12,509 nucleotides of DNA from JAYQPQ01 sp038145405 (GCA_038145405.1 JAYQPQ010000052.1:1-12509), one strand, 5' to 3'. Positions 5,912 through 12,509 are shown, counted from the first letter of the stretch. A program made the numbers and translations. The notes: generated from the sequence alone by a model not told the origin.

Positions 5912-7330
5912 ATGAAAGCCCGGATTGCTCTGGTCGTCAGCCTGGCACTTTATGCCCTGGCTCCAGCTGCGGTAGCTGACCTGGCGGATGAGATACGCGA
6001 GGGCGCCGAGATGCACGAGGAAATCAAGGCGACTACCCGTTTTTACGACGATCCGGTGCTCAACGCCTACCTCACCGAGGTTGGCAATCGGCTGGCTGCC
6101 AATAGCACCATGCCCGACATTGACTGGCATTTCTATATTGTCGATGACGACGATATCAATGCCTTTGCCACGCGCGGAGGCTACGCCTATGTGCACCGTG
6201 GATTGATGACTTATCTGACCTCCGAGGCCCAGTTGGCGGCCGTGGTGGCGCACGAGATCGGCCACGTCACGCAACGCCATCTTGTGCGCCAAATGGACTC
6301 GCAGCGGCTGGGCAAGATTCTGGCCTTTGTGTCCAGCGTGGCCGTCTGGAACAGCAATGTGGGCGAAGCTGTCAGCCTCTGGAATGCAGCGCGGCTCAGC
6401 GGCTATGGTCGCGATATGGAGCTGGAAGCCGACCAGGTGGGCGCCAAAATACTCTATGAGTCGGGCTATGACCCGCAGGCAGTCATCGAGGTACTTGGCC
6501 TGCTGAAGGATCATGAAACCTATACCAGCAAGCTCTCCGGCGGTCTCAGTGCCACCTATCACGGCGTGTTTGCCACTCACCCACGGTCCGACGAGCGGCT
6601 GCAGCAGGTGGTCGCACAGGCTGGTCAATTGCCACCGGGTGAAGCGGCGCGCGGACGCGACGAATACCGGCGCGCCATGGAGGGACAAATTTTCGGCCAG
6701 AACAGCAGTTCCAATGCCCCTCCGGGCATGGAGCGATTTGCTATCCGTAGCCTGGGTATCACCTTTGTCTTTCCCGAAGCCTGGTCTGTACAGGTCAGTG
6801 GGGCGACGCTCACTCTGTCTGCCGACGACGTGGCCAATAAGCTGATTCTGAATGTTGAACGAATGGCTGATCCGGTTACACCACCGGATGAATTGCTGAA
6901 GTCACGCTTTGACGAGGGCACCCTGCAGGACATGAAGCCGGTCTATGAAGATGAGACCATGCAGGCGGATGCCAGACAGGCACTGCTCCGACACGACTGG
7001 GGCACACAACGCGTGGCGGTTATCAAGGTGGGGGGCAACGCGTATTACTTCGAAAGCAGTACGCCTGATTTGCCGGCGGGTGTGGATCAGGTGATAGTCG
7101 ACATCATCGCTAGCTTTCGGCGCGCCGGACAAACCGACTACCCGCCGGAGGCAATCAAACGCATTAGCTATCGTCGCCTGCAGCCGGGCGAAACCTTTAC
7201 CGACCTGGCGCGCGAGGCCACGGTATTGGGATTATCCGCAGAAGATCAATTGCGCCTGATCAACGGCTACTATCCGACGGGAGAAGCGCAGCCAGGTACC
7301 TGGATTAAGATGGTGGAAGAGGTTCCCTGA
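5912..7330 (+). CDS. Secreted M48 family zinc metalloprotease with LysM-like C-terminus
   Basis: This 472-residue periplasmic protein has a signal peptide at 1-22 (cleavage near AVA-D). The peptidase M48 domain covers about 30-235: HEIGH at 114-118 supplies two zinc-binding histidines and the catalytic glutamate, E172 in ELEADQVG is the third ligand, and ATHPRSDERL (221-230) is the conserved M48 segment after it. This matches the catalytic half of BepA/LoiP-type proteases that check outer-membrane protein assembly. Unlike BepA there is no TPR repeat tail. A beta-rich region at about 270-405 is followed by 420-472, which reads like a LysM module (LQPGETFTDLA, later INGY, and QPGTWIKMV). It closes the operon and may process or recycle the lipoproteins or VWA proteins (inference). 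No obvious ribosome site precedes it, and it starts 3 bases after the lipoprotein stop. Confidence 0.93.
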   Translation: MKARIALVVSLALYALAPAAVADLADEIREGAEMHEEIKATTRFYDDPVLNAYLTEVGNRLAANSTMPDIDWHFYIVDDDDINAFATRGGYAYVHRGLMTYLTSEAQLAAVVAHEIGHVTQRHLVRQMDSQRLGKILAFVSSVAVWNSNVGEAVSLWNAARLSGYGRDMELEADQVGAKILYESGYDPQAVIEVLGLLKDHETYTSKLSGGLSATYHGVFATHPRSDERLQQVVAQAGQLPPGEAARGRDEYRRAMEGQIFGQNSSSNAPPGMERFAIRSLGITFVFPEAWSVQVSGATLTLSADDVANKLILNVERMADPVTPPDELLKSRFDEGTLQDMKPVYEDETMQADARQALLRHDWGTQRVAVIKVGGNAYYFESSTPDLPAGVDQVIVDIIASFRRAGQTDYPPEAIKRISYRRLQPGETFTDLAREATVLGLSAEDQLRLINGYYPTGEAQPGTWIKMVEEVP

Positions 7331-7363
7331 GGGGAATGCGGACTCGCAAAACAGGGAAGGAAT

Positions 7364-7440
7364 TGGTCGGAGCGGCGGGATTTGAACCCACGACCACCAC
7401 ACCCCCAGTGTGGTGCGCTACCAGGCTGCGCTACGCTCCG
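7364..7440 (-). tRNA. tRNA-Pro, anticodon GGG
   Basis: Read on the minus strand, this 77-base sequence folds as a cloverleaf. The acceptor arm CGGAGCG pairs with CGCTCCG, followed by discriminator A and an encoded CCA. The D arm has GCGCAGCCTGGTAGCGC and the T arm has GGTTCAAATCC. The anticodon stem CCACA/TGTGG encloses the loop CTGGGGG, giving anticodon GGG at 7404-7406. It decodes proline CCC and CCU codons. It follows a MerR-type gene downstream of ihfA, as in Pseudomonas, and has its own promoter. Confidence 0.96.
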
Positions 7441-7463
7441 ATTGGACCTTGGAAAGGCGGCGA

Positions 7464-7492
7464 ATCATACCCTAAGGAAGGGGAAAACTGAA
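7464..7492 (-). promoter_or_regulatory. Promoter of tRNA-Pro
   Basis: The -10 hexamer TATGAT lies at 7469-7464 and is followed by TCGCCGCC, a GC-rich discriminator of the kind found in stable-RNA promoters under stringent control. A weak -35 (TTCAGT, 7492-7487) sits 17 bases upstream. The tRNA 5' end is 23 bases beyond the -10, which allows a leader of roughly 15 bases. The -10 and discriminator are convincing; the -35 is not. Confidence 0.6.
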
Positions 7493-7505
7493 CCGCTGAA
7501 AACGG

Positions 7506-7859
7506 CTATTTGAGCAGATCGAGCAGGGAATTCAGCTCGGCAACCATGTCTTCGATAATCTCTCGGCGCTGCGTGCTGCCATCGCTCGGTTCGCCAATGG
7601 TCAGGCGGTGTCGGGCACCTCCAATGGTATAACCTTCTTCATAGAGCAAGGTACGAATCTGGCGAATTAGAATCACATCTGTGCGCTGGTAGTAACGGCG
7701 GTTGCCGCGGCGCTTGATCGGATTGAGTTTGGGAAATTCTTGTTCCCAGTAACGCAGCACGTGCGGCTTGACGTCGCACAGCGTGCTTACCTCACCGATG
7801 GTGAAGTAGCGTTTGCCCGGAATGGGCGGCAGTTCGTTATTTTGGCTGGGTTCCAGCAC
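7506..7859 (-). CDS. MerR family transcriptional regulator
   Basis: This 117-residue protein has an N-terminal MerR-type winged helix-turn-helix at about 18-85, with FTIGEVSTLCDVKPHVLRYW followed by the RRGNRRYY wing and a second helix ending at EEGYTIGGAR. A short helical tail (about 97-117) replaces the long dimerisation and sensor region of classical MerR proteins, and no metal-binding cysteine cluster is present. It begins with GTG at 7859, inside the end of ihfA (23-base overlap), with AGAG a few bases upstream; no in-frame ATG occurs in the N-terminal half. The same gene follows ihfA in Pseudomonas and many other gammaproteobacteria, where its targets are largely unknown. Co-transcription with pheST-ihfA is likely. 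Confidence 0.92.
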   Translation of the reverse strand: MLEPSQNNELPPIPGKRYFTIGEVSTLCDVKPHVLRYWEQEFPKLNPIKRRGNRRYYQRTDVILIRQIRTLLYEEGYTIGGARHRLTIGEPSDGSTQRREIIEDMVAELNSLLDLLK

Positions 7860-8145
7860 GTTTCTCTACTCGAGCGCGAAGTTTCTGTCCGGGACGGAAG
7901 GTCACCACGCGGCGCGCGGAAATCGGGATTTCCTCGCCGGTTTTTGGGTTGCGACCAGGACGCGGCGTCTTGTCGCGCAGCTCAAAGTTGCCAAAGCCGG
8001 AGAGTTTCACCGACTCGTTGTGCTCAAGCGACTGGCGAATTTCCTCGAAGAAACTCTCCACGACATCCTTCGCTTCGCGTTTATTCAAGCCGAGATCCTC
8101 AAACAGCATCTCGGAAATACCTGCTTTGGTCAGCGCATTCGACAT
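7837..8145 (-). CDS. ihfA: Integration host factor subunit alpha
   Basis: This 102-residue protein matches the DNA-bending IHF alpha subunit along its whole length (about 99 residues in E. coli). Recognisable parts are the helical N-terminus LTKAGISEMLFEDLGLNKREAK, VKLSGFGNFELRDK, and the DNA-intercalating beta arm RPGRNPKTGEEIPI, followed by RRVVTFRPGQKL. With IhfB it forms the heterodimer that sharply bends DNA in recombination, replication and sigma-54 transcription. It starts 2 bases after the pheT stop, and its Shine-Dalgarno GAGG lies within the last pheT codons, so translation is coupled. The end overlaps the MerR-type gene. Confidence 0.97.
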   Translation of the reverse strand: MSNALTKAGISEMLFEDLGLNKREAKDVVESFFEEIRQSLEHNESVKLSGFGNFELRDKTPRPGRNPKTGEEIPISARRVVTFRPGQKLRARVEKRAGTQPK

Positions 8146-8147
8146 CT

Positions 8148-10532
8148 TTAGTGCCTCAAAATCGCGTCAAATTCGGCCTGCAGTCGGCCGACAATCTGAC
8201 TAACCTGATCAGTGACTTCCTCATCCTCAAGAGTGCGTGATGAATCCCTAAAGGTCAAGCTCAACGCCACACTTTTTTTATTGGAATCAATACCCTGGCC
8301 GGTATATATATCAAAAATTCTTGAAGTCTTCAGTAAGTTCACCTGACAGCTGGCGATGGCGTCCAGAATCTGCTGGCCAGAAATGTGGCGATCCAGCACC
8401 AGGGCGATGTCGCGACGCACGGCTGGGAATCGCGCCGGCACGCTAAAGCGCGGCAAGCGAACGGTCTGCAGCGCTGAAAGATCACATTCGAACACCAGAA
8501 CGGGGCCCTGAATGTCCAATTGCTTAACCAGTTGCGGATGCAACTCACCCAGATAGCCTGCAGCGGCTTCGCGCACGATCAGGCTGGCGGCACGGCCCGG
8601 GTGCAGCCAGGGGACATCGGCACCCGCCTGCCAACGGTAGTCATCTGGATTCAATGCGCTGAGCAGCACATCGACATCCTGCCGGGCATCGTGGAAAGTC
8701 ATCTTGCGGGCAGGAGCGCCCCACTGCTCGGTCAGCAGCTCGCCACAGGCTATGGCAGCCAGGGTTGGCGTTTGCTGGATGCCTGCCTGCGCATCGCGAG
8801 TAAAGCGCAGGCCGGATTCGAAGAACCGCACCCTGCTCTCCTGGCGATCCTGATTATGCTTGGCCGCTTTCAGCAGGCCAGGAAGCAAGGACGGCCGCAT
8901 CACCGACATATCGGAGGCAATGGGATTCTGCAGTTCGATCCAGGGCTCCTTAAAACCAAAGAGACGACACACACGGGCGTCGATAAAACTGTAGGTAATG
9001 GCTTCGTTATACCCGCGCGCGCGCAGGCTGCCATGAATGGCTGCCAGGTTGCGTACGGTTTCGCCTTCGGCATGCAGGTGCAAGGTGGCGTTCAGGGGCT
9101 GCTCGGGGATCTGCTGGTAGCCCGTTATCCGGATCAGTTCCTCAATCAGGTCTTCCTCAATGGCCAAATCAAAGCGCCAGCTGGGCGCGGTTACGAGCCA
9201 CTCACCAGCTGCCTGCCGGTGTAATTGACAGCCCAATCCGGCGAGAATGCCCTCAATGCGGTCATCGTCGAATGGCATGCCGGAAACCAGTTCGGCCCGT
9301 TGCCTGCGTAGGGAAATTTTGGCGGGTTGCGGCAAGTGCTCGTTACTGACGCTCTCCACGATCGGTCCTGGCTCACCGCCAACAAGCTGCAGCAGCAAGG
9401 TGGTGATGCGTTCCATGGCCTGCAGCCCAAGCTCGGGATCGACGCCCCTTTCATAGCGATGGGAGGCCTCGGTATGCAAGCCGTATTGTCGTGCCTGCCC
9501 AGCCAACTGGGCGGGGCTGAAAAAGGCACATTCGATAAAGAGATCGCGGGTTTCACTGCTGACCCCGGAGTCCTCGCCGCCCATAACGCCGGCAATGGCG
9601 AGCGCTCGGCTTTGATCGGCGATTACCAGAGTGCCTGCGGCGAGATCTACCTCACGACCGTCCAGCAGGCGGAGTTTTTCCTCGGCCTTGGCCAACCGCA
9701 CCACAATGCCGGAGTCCAGCTGGGCCAGGTCAAAGGCGTGTAGCGGTTGCCCGAGCTCCAGTAGCACATAGTTCGTGGCATCTACCACGGCATCGATACT
9801 GCGAATACCGGAGCGGCGCAAACGTTCCTGCATCCAGATCGGCGTCGGCCGTCGAATATCAATATTGCGTATAACGCGTCCCAGATAGCGCGGGCATCCA
9901 GCCCCATGTTCAATGCGAATGGGCAAGCGCTGATCATGCGTCGGTGTGACCGGAAAAATTTCTGCCGGTTTGAACGGCATGCTGCTCAGCGCTGCCACTT
10001 CGCGCGCCAGCCCCAGGATGCTCAGGCAATCGGCGCGGTTTGGGGTCAGATCCACCTCGATGCAGTGATCATTCAGTTGCAGCCATTGGGCGAGGTCGGT
10101 ACCCAGAGGTGCGTCCGCCGGCAGTTCCCAAAGGCCTTCGCCAGCGACTTCGAGCCCCAGTTCGTCGGCGCCACAGAGCATGCCGAAGGATGCCACCCCA
10201 CGCAGCTTGGCTTGCTTGATGCGAAGCCCGTCGGGTAGTTCGGCATCGACCAGAGCGAGAGGTGCTTTCAGCCCTACCCTGGCGTTGGCCGCACCACAGA
10301 CAATTTGCAGTGGTTCGCCCTGGCCATTGCTGACCTGGCAGATGCGCAGTTTGTCGGCGTCTGGATGCGGCTCAGCCTGCAGAATTTCACCCACCACAAC
10401 CCCGCTGAACGCGGGAGCAAGCGACTCGATAGCGTCGACTTCCAGTCCCGCCATGGTAAGCAGGTCGGCCAGTGCCCTGATATCCAGCTTGGGATTAATC
10501 CATTCCCGCAGCCAATTTTCACTAAACTTCAT
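8148..10532 (-). CDS. pheT: Phenylalanyl-tRNA synthetase subunit beta
   Basis: This 794-residue protein has the normal length for PheT. In order it has the N-terminal MKFSENWLREWI segment, an EMAP/OB-type tRNA-binding domain at about 40-150 (HPDADKLRICQV, LRGVASFGMLCG), the B3/B4 editing region at about 210-380 (DAVVDATNYVLLELGQPLHAFD), the B5 domain at about 400-475, a catalytic-like core, and the C-terminal ferredoxin-like anticodon-binding domain at about 700-793 (RFPAVRRDIALVLD). With PheS it charges tRNA-Phe as an alpha2-beta2 enzyme in the cytoplasm, and the beta subunit edits mischarged Tyr. It starts 19 bases after pheS, in one operon. The AT-rich stretch near its 3' end (about 8270-8330) includes a candidate IHF site. 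Confidence 0.97.
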   Translation of the reverse strand: MKFSENWLREWINPKLDIRALADLLTMAGLEVDAIESLAPAFSGVVVGEILQAEPHPDADKLRICQVSNGQGEPLQIVCGAANARVGLKAPLALVDAELPDGLRIKQAKLRGVASFGMLCGADELGLEVAGEGLWELPADAPLGTDLAQWLQLNDHCIEVDLTPNRADCLSILGLAREVAALSSMPFKPAEIFPVTPTHDQRLPIRIEHGAGCPRYLGRVIRNIDIRRPTPIWMQERLRRSGIRSIDAVVDATNYVLLELGQPLHAFDLAQLDSGIVVRLAKAEEKLRLLDGREVDLAAGTLVIADQSRALAIAGVMGGEDSGVSSETRDLFIECAFFSPAQLAGQARQYGLHTEASHRYERGVDPELGLQAMERITTLLLQLVGGEPGPIVESVSNEHLPQPAKISLRRQRAELVSGMPFDDDRIEGILAGLGCQLHRQAAGEWLVTAPSWRFDLAIEEDLIEELIRITGYQQIPEQPLNATLHLHAEGETVRNLAAIHGSLRARGYNEAITYSFIDARVCRLFGFKEPWIELQNPIASDMSVMRPSLLPGLLKAAKHNQDRQESRVRFFESGLRFTRDAQAGIQQTPTLAAIACGELLTEQWGAPARKMTFHDARQDVDVLLSALNPDDYRWQAGADVPWLHPGRAASLIVREAAAGYLGELHPQLVKQLDIQGPVLVFECDLSALQTVRLPRFSVPARFPAVRRDIALVLDRHISGQQILDAIASCQVNLLKTSRIFDIYTGQGIDSNKKSVALSLTFRDSSRTLEDEEVTDQVSQIVGRLQAEFDAILRH
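8273..8297 (+). promoter_or_regulatory. Candidate IHF binding site upstream of ihfA
   Basis: Within the 3' end of pheT, seven T (8273-8279) precede AATCAATACCCTG (8285-8297). The IHF consensus is WATCAANNNNTTR; this differs at one defined base (C for the first T). An A/T tract on the WATCAA side is typical of strong IHF sites. It lies about 130-150 bases upstream of the ihfA start, where autoregulation of ihfA is known in E. coli. A chance match is possible. Confidence 0.3.
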
Positions 10533-10551
10533 GTTGTCTCAGGCCCTGGTA

Positions 10552-11568
10552 TCAGCTTTGCCGCAGAAACTGCAGGTCGTTGTCAAAGAACAGGCGCAAG
10601 TCGTTCACGCCGCAGCGCAGCATGGCCATGCGCTCGACGCCCATGCCGAAAGCGAAGCCGGTATAGATTTCCGGATCGATATTCACGGCCCGGAAGACGT
10701 TGGGGTGAACCATGCCGCAGCCACCAATTTCCAGCCAGCCACTCTGTTTGCAGATGCGGCAACCAGCGCCATGACAGTGGGTGCACTGCATGTCGATTTC
10801 GGCTGAAGGCTCGGTAAAGGGGAAGTAGGAGGGGCGAAAGCGCACCGGAAATTCGCCTTCAAAAAAGGCGTTGAGAAATTCGCTTACCACAGAGCGCAGA
10901 TTGGCCATGCTGATGCCGCGATCGACAACCAGGCCCTCGACCTGGTGGAACATGGGCGTGTGCGTCACGTCCGAGTCACAGCGATAGACGCGCCCGGGAC
11001 AGATACAGCGAATGGGGGGTGGCTGATTCTCCATGGTGCGAATCTGAACCGGCGAGGTATGGGTACGCAATACTGTGCCGGGGGCAACATAGAAGGTATC
11101 GTGCATGGCCCTTGCCGGATGATGCTCGGGAATATTGAGCGCGCTGAAATTGTGAAAATCGTCCTCGATTTCCGGCCCCTGCTCTACGTTGAAGCCAGCC
11201 TGGCGAAACAGGGCTTCAATGCGCGCAATAGTGCGGCTCACCGGATGCTCGGCGCCCTCCTCCATGCCGATGCCGGGCAAGGTCACGTCGAGGCTTTCAC
11301 TGGCCAGGCGCTGCTGGAGTTCAGCCCGCTCCAGCTCTGCCTTGCGCTGCTCCAGCAGGCTTTGCACTTCCTGCTTGGCGGCGTTTATCAATTGGCCGGC
11401 GGCGCGTCGATCCTGCTCGGGCAGACTGCCAAGCTTTTTTAGCTCCTCGGTAATCTCGCCGGCCTTGCCAAGATATTTAACGCGCAGCGCCTCGAGGTCG
11501 CCGAGGCCGGCTGCCGCGTTGATTGCCTCGATGGCATGACTTTTTTTCTGATCGAGATTTTTCTGCAT
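10552..11568 (-). CDS. pheS: Phenylalanyl-tRNA synthetase subunit alpha
   Basis: The protein is 338 residues from ATG 11568, the usual length. An N-terminal coiled-coil arm binds tRNA (about 1-90). The class II catalytic core follows: HPVSRTIARIEALF, the substrate region around HPARAMHDTFY, motif 2 around CPGRVYRCDSDVTH, and motif 3 GFAFGMGVERMAML (304-317). Four cysteines at 262, 265, 270 and 273 (CTHCHGAGCRIC) form a zinc-ribbon-like insert. An in-frame GTG at 11577 would add three residues but lies inside the terminator hairpin's T tract; ATG 11568 has GAG 5 bases upstream. The gene sits right behind an intrinsic terminator that follows rplT, so readthrough or attenuation probably sets its level. 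With PheT it forms phenylalanyl-tRNA synthetase. Confidence 0.97.
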   Translation of the reverse strand: MQKNLDQKKSHAIEAINAAAGLGDLEALRVKYLGKAGEITEELKKLGSLPEQDRRAAGQLINAAKQEVQSLLEQRKAELERAELQQRLASESLDVTLPGIGMEEGAEHPVSRTIARIEALFRQAGFNVEQGPEIEDDFHNFSALNIPEHHPARAMHDTFYVAPGTVLRTHTSPVQIRTMENQPPPIRCICPGRVYRCDSDVTHTPMFHQVEGLVVDRGISMANLRSVVSEFLNAFFEGEFPVRFRPSYFPFTEPSAEIDMQCTHCHGAGCRICKQSGWLEIGGCGMVHPNVFRAVNIDPEIYTGFAFGMGVERMAMLRCGVNDLRLFFDNDLQFLRQS

Positions 11569-11569
11569 G

Positions 11570-11611
11570 CTACTCACAAAAAGAGGGAAGAAGCGCCGCT
11601 CCTTCCCTCAT
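11570..11611 (-). CDS. Possible 13-codon leader peptide before pheS
   Basis: ATG at 11611 opens a frame encoding MREGAALLPSFCE and ending at TAG one base before the pheS ATG. It spans the whole terminator hairpin. E. coli has a Phe-rich leader peptide at this spot (pheM) that controls pheST by attenuation. Here there is only one Phe, just past the hairpin, and no clear ribosome site precedes the ATG, so a chance frame is more likely. Confidence 0.15.
   Translation of the reverse strand: MREGAALLPSFCE
11578..11609 (-). terminator. Intrinsic terminator or attenuator between rplT and pheS
   Basis: On the minus strand GAGGGAAG (11609-11602) pairs perfectly over 8 bp with CTTCCCTC (11590-11583). 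The loop can extend by AGC/GCT beyond one mismatch, and TTTTT follows at 11582-11578. This is a complete Rho-independent signal placed between the ribosomal protein genes and pheST, the same position as the E. coli pheST attenuator. Confidence 0.85.
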
Positions 11612-11633
11612 CGATAGTCAACTAAAACGACAG

Positions 11634-11990
11634 TTAAGCGAGGGCGGCTCGGGCTTTTTCTACCACCTGCGCAAAGCTGGCTTTATCGAACACCGCCATG
11701 TCGGAAAGAACGCGGCGATCCAGTTCGATGCCCGCTTTCTTCAAACCGGCAATCAGTTGGCTGTAGGTAATACCCTCGGCGCGCGCCTGGGCATTGATAC
11801 GAGCAATCCACAATTGACGGAATGTGCGCTTCTTGGCCTTGCGATCGCGATAGGCGTATTGACCGGCCTTGGTTACGGCCTGGACGGCGGTTCGGTAGAC
11901 CTTTCTACGGGCACCGTAGTAGCCCTTAGCCTGGTCGAGAACCTTTTTGTGACGGGCGCGTGCCGTCACACCACGTTTGACTCGTGCCAT
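11634..11990 (-). CDS. rplT: 50S ribosomal protein L20
   Basis: This 118-residue protein has the full family length. The basic N-terminal extension MARVKRGVTARARHKKVLDQ and the segments AKGYYGARRKVYRTA and RKAKKRTFRQLWIARINAQAR are characteristic. L20 binds 23S rRNA early in large-subunit assembly. In E. coli it also represses translation of rpmI-rplT by binding the messenger; whether that happens here cannot be seen directly. GGGAGGG lies about 8 bases before the ATG, and the gap to rpmI is 14 bases. A strong terminator follows it. Confidence 0.98.
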   Translation of the reverse strand: MARVKRGVTARARHKKVLDQAKGYYGARRKVYRTAVQAVTKAGQYAYRDRKAKKRTFRQLWIARINAQARAEGITYSQLIAGLKKAGIELDRRVLSDMAVFDKASFAQVVEKARAALA

Positions 11991-12004
11991 TCTTCAAGCC
12001 CTCC

Positions 12005-12202
12005 CTATTTGGCACGCAGCATGCGATCAACATGCTTCGTGTCAGATTTGTTCAACAAGGACGTGCCGCGCAGCTGACGCTTACGCTTGGTCGTCATCTT
12101 GGTGAGGATGTGGCTTTTGAAAGCGTGCTTGTGCTTATAGCGGCCGGAACCGGTCAGCTTAAACCGCTTCGCAGCACCGCTGTGTACTTTTGCCTTTGGC
12201 AT
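12005..12202 (-). CDS. rpmI: 50S ribosomal protein L35
   Basis: This 65-residue, strongly basic protein matches L35 from end to end: PKAKVHSGAAKRFKLTGSG, then KHKHAFKSHILTKMTTKRKRQLRG and a C-terminal DTKHVDRMLR. It is a late-assembling part of the large ribosomal subunit. GCGGAG lies 7 bases before the ATG. The 42-base gap to infC lies where E. coli has the L20 translational operator, but I could not establish the pseudoknot here. Confidence 0.98.
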   Translation of the reverse strand: MPKAKVHSGAAKRFKLTGSGRYKHKHAFKSHILTKMTTKRKRQLRGTSLLNKSDTKHVDRMLRAK

Positions 12203-12244
12203 TTTCTAAACTCCGCATTGAGTAATATTACGCTGTAGCAACCG

Positions 12245-12509
12245 CTACTTCTTCCTCTTGGGAGCCAGCACCATCGTCAGTTGACGACCTTCCATCTTGG
12301 GGTGCTGTTCGACAATCGACAGTTCCGCCAGATCGGTTTCGATACGCTTAAGCATATCCATTCCGAGTTCCTGGTGGGCCATCTCCCTGCCGCGGAAACG
12401 CAAAGTGACCTTTGCCTTGTCTCCATGCTCCAGGAAACGTATCAGGTTGCGTAGTTTGACCTGATAGTCTCCAACGTCCGTATGTGGACGAAACTTCATT
12501 TCTTTGACC
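12245..12509 (-). CDS. infC: Translation initiation factor IF-3, C-terminal part (runs off the right edge)
   Basis: The 88 codons present (including 3 complete codons upstream of the first visible ATG) encode VKEMKFRPHTDVGDYQVKLR, a hallmark of the IF-3 C-terminal domain. It continues through FLEHGDKAKVTLRFRGREMAHQ to LAPKRKK. This domain binds the 30S platform and stops premature subunit joining. The N-terminal domain and the start, which in many bacteria is a non-AUG codon used for autoregulation, lie outside the window. The internal ATG at 12499 is a methionine in the middle of the protein, not a start. It heads the infC-rpmI-rplT set. Confidence 0.97.
   Translation of the reverse strand, partial: VKEMKFRPHTDVGDYQVKLRNLIRFLEHGDKAKVTLRFRGREMAHQELGMDMLKRIETDLAELSIVEQHPKMEGRQLTMVLAPKRKK

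Noticed and set aside
5279..6688. A 469-codon open frame on the minus strand
   Set aside because: It is antisense to the second lipoprotein and the M48 catalytic domain, both well supported. Its protein is low in recognisable motifs and looks like a codon-bias shadow.
7323..7336. TTCCC/GGGAA inverted repeat over the M48 stop codon as a terminator
   Set aside because: The stem is only 5 bp and no T tract follows on either strand.
7491..7506. Small hairpin after the MerR-type gene as a terminator
   Set aside because: A 5-bp stem with one G-T pair and a 7-base loop is too weak, and it overlaps the -35 region of the tRNA promoter.
8520..9224. A 234-codon open frame on the plus strand
   Set aside because: It lies wholly within pheT in the opposite direction, with the composition of a shadow frame.
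12203..12244. L20 translational operator before rpmI
   Set aside because: The position is right by analogy with E. coli, but the long-range pseudoknot could not be established by eye.

Overview
The window looks like a chromosomal segment of a gammaproteobacterium. The minus strand carries the block infC-rpmI-rplT-pheS-pheT-ihfA-merR-like gene-tRNA-Pro, an order known from Pseudomonas and relatives. The protein sequences of IF3, L20, L35, PheS/PheT and IHF-alpha fit that class. By eye the base composition is moderately GC-rich. A marine or cellvibrionad-type relative of Pseudomonas is plausible, but the genus cannot be fixed from this sequence alone.

The left part (1-7330, plus strand) is a tight run of nine genes with overlaps or gaps of a few bases, so it is almost certainly one operon whose beginning lies off the left edge. 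In order: the C-terminal end of a formylglycine-generating-enzyme/sulfatase-modifying-factor type protein; a small exported Ala/Pro/Glu-rich protein; a MotA/TolQ/ExbB-type proton-channel protein; a 449-residue protein of unknown function with faint resemblance to Hsp70/actin-type ATPases and an FHA-like tail; two tandem membrane-anchored coiled-coil/von Willebrand factor A (VWA) proteins; two lipoproteins; and a secreted M48 zinc metalloprotease with a LysM-like tail. No TolR/ExbD/MotB gene is present. However, both VWA proteins begin with a single membrane helix carrying a FLD[IV] motif that resembles the ion-carrying aspartate of TolR/ExbD. My inference is that this is an envelope machine in which a TolQ-like channel drives VWA-bearing partners. 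It is the best candidate for an undescribed system in the window.

The two halves converge at about 7331-7363. The right part (minus strand) is housekeeping: translation factor IF3 (partial, running off the right edge), ribosomal proteins L35 and L20, both subunits of phenylalanyl-tRNA synthetase, the alpha subunit of integration host factor, a MerR-type regulator starting at GTG inside ihfA, and tRNA-Pro(GGG). A strong intrinsic terminator or attenuator lies between rplT and pheS, and tRNA-Pro has its own stable-RNA-type promoter. A candidate IHF site lies in the end of pheT upstream of ihfA. There is no gene-free stretch longer than about 175 bases.
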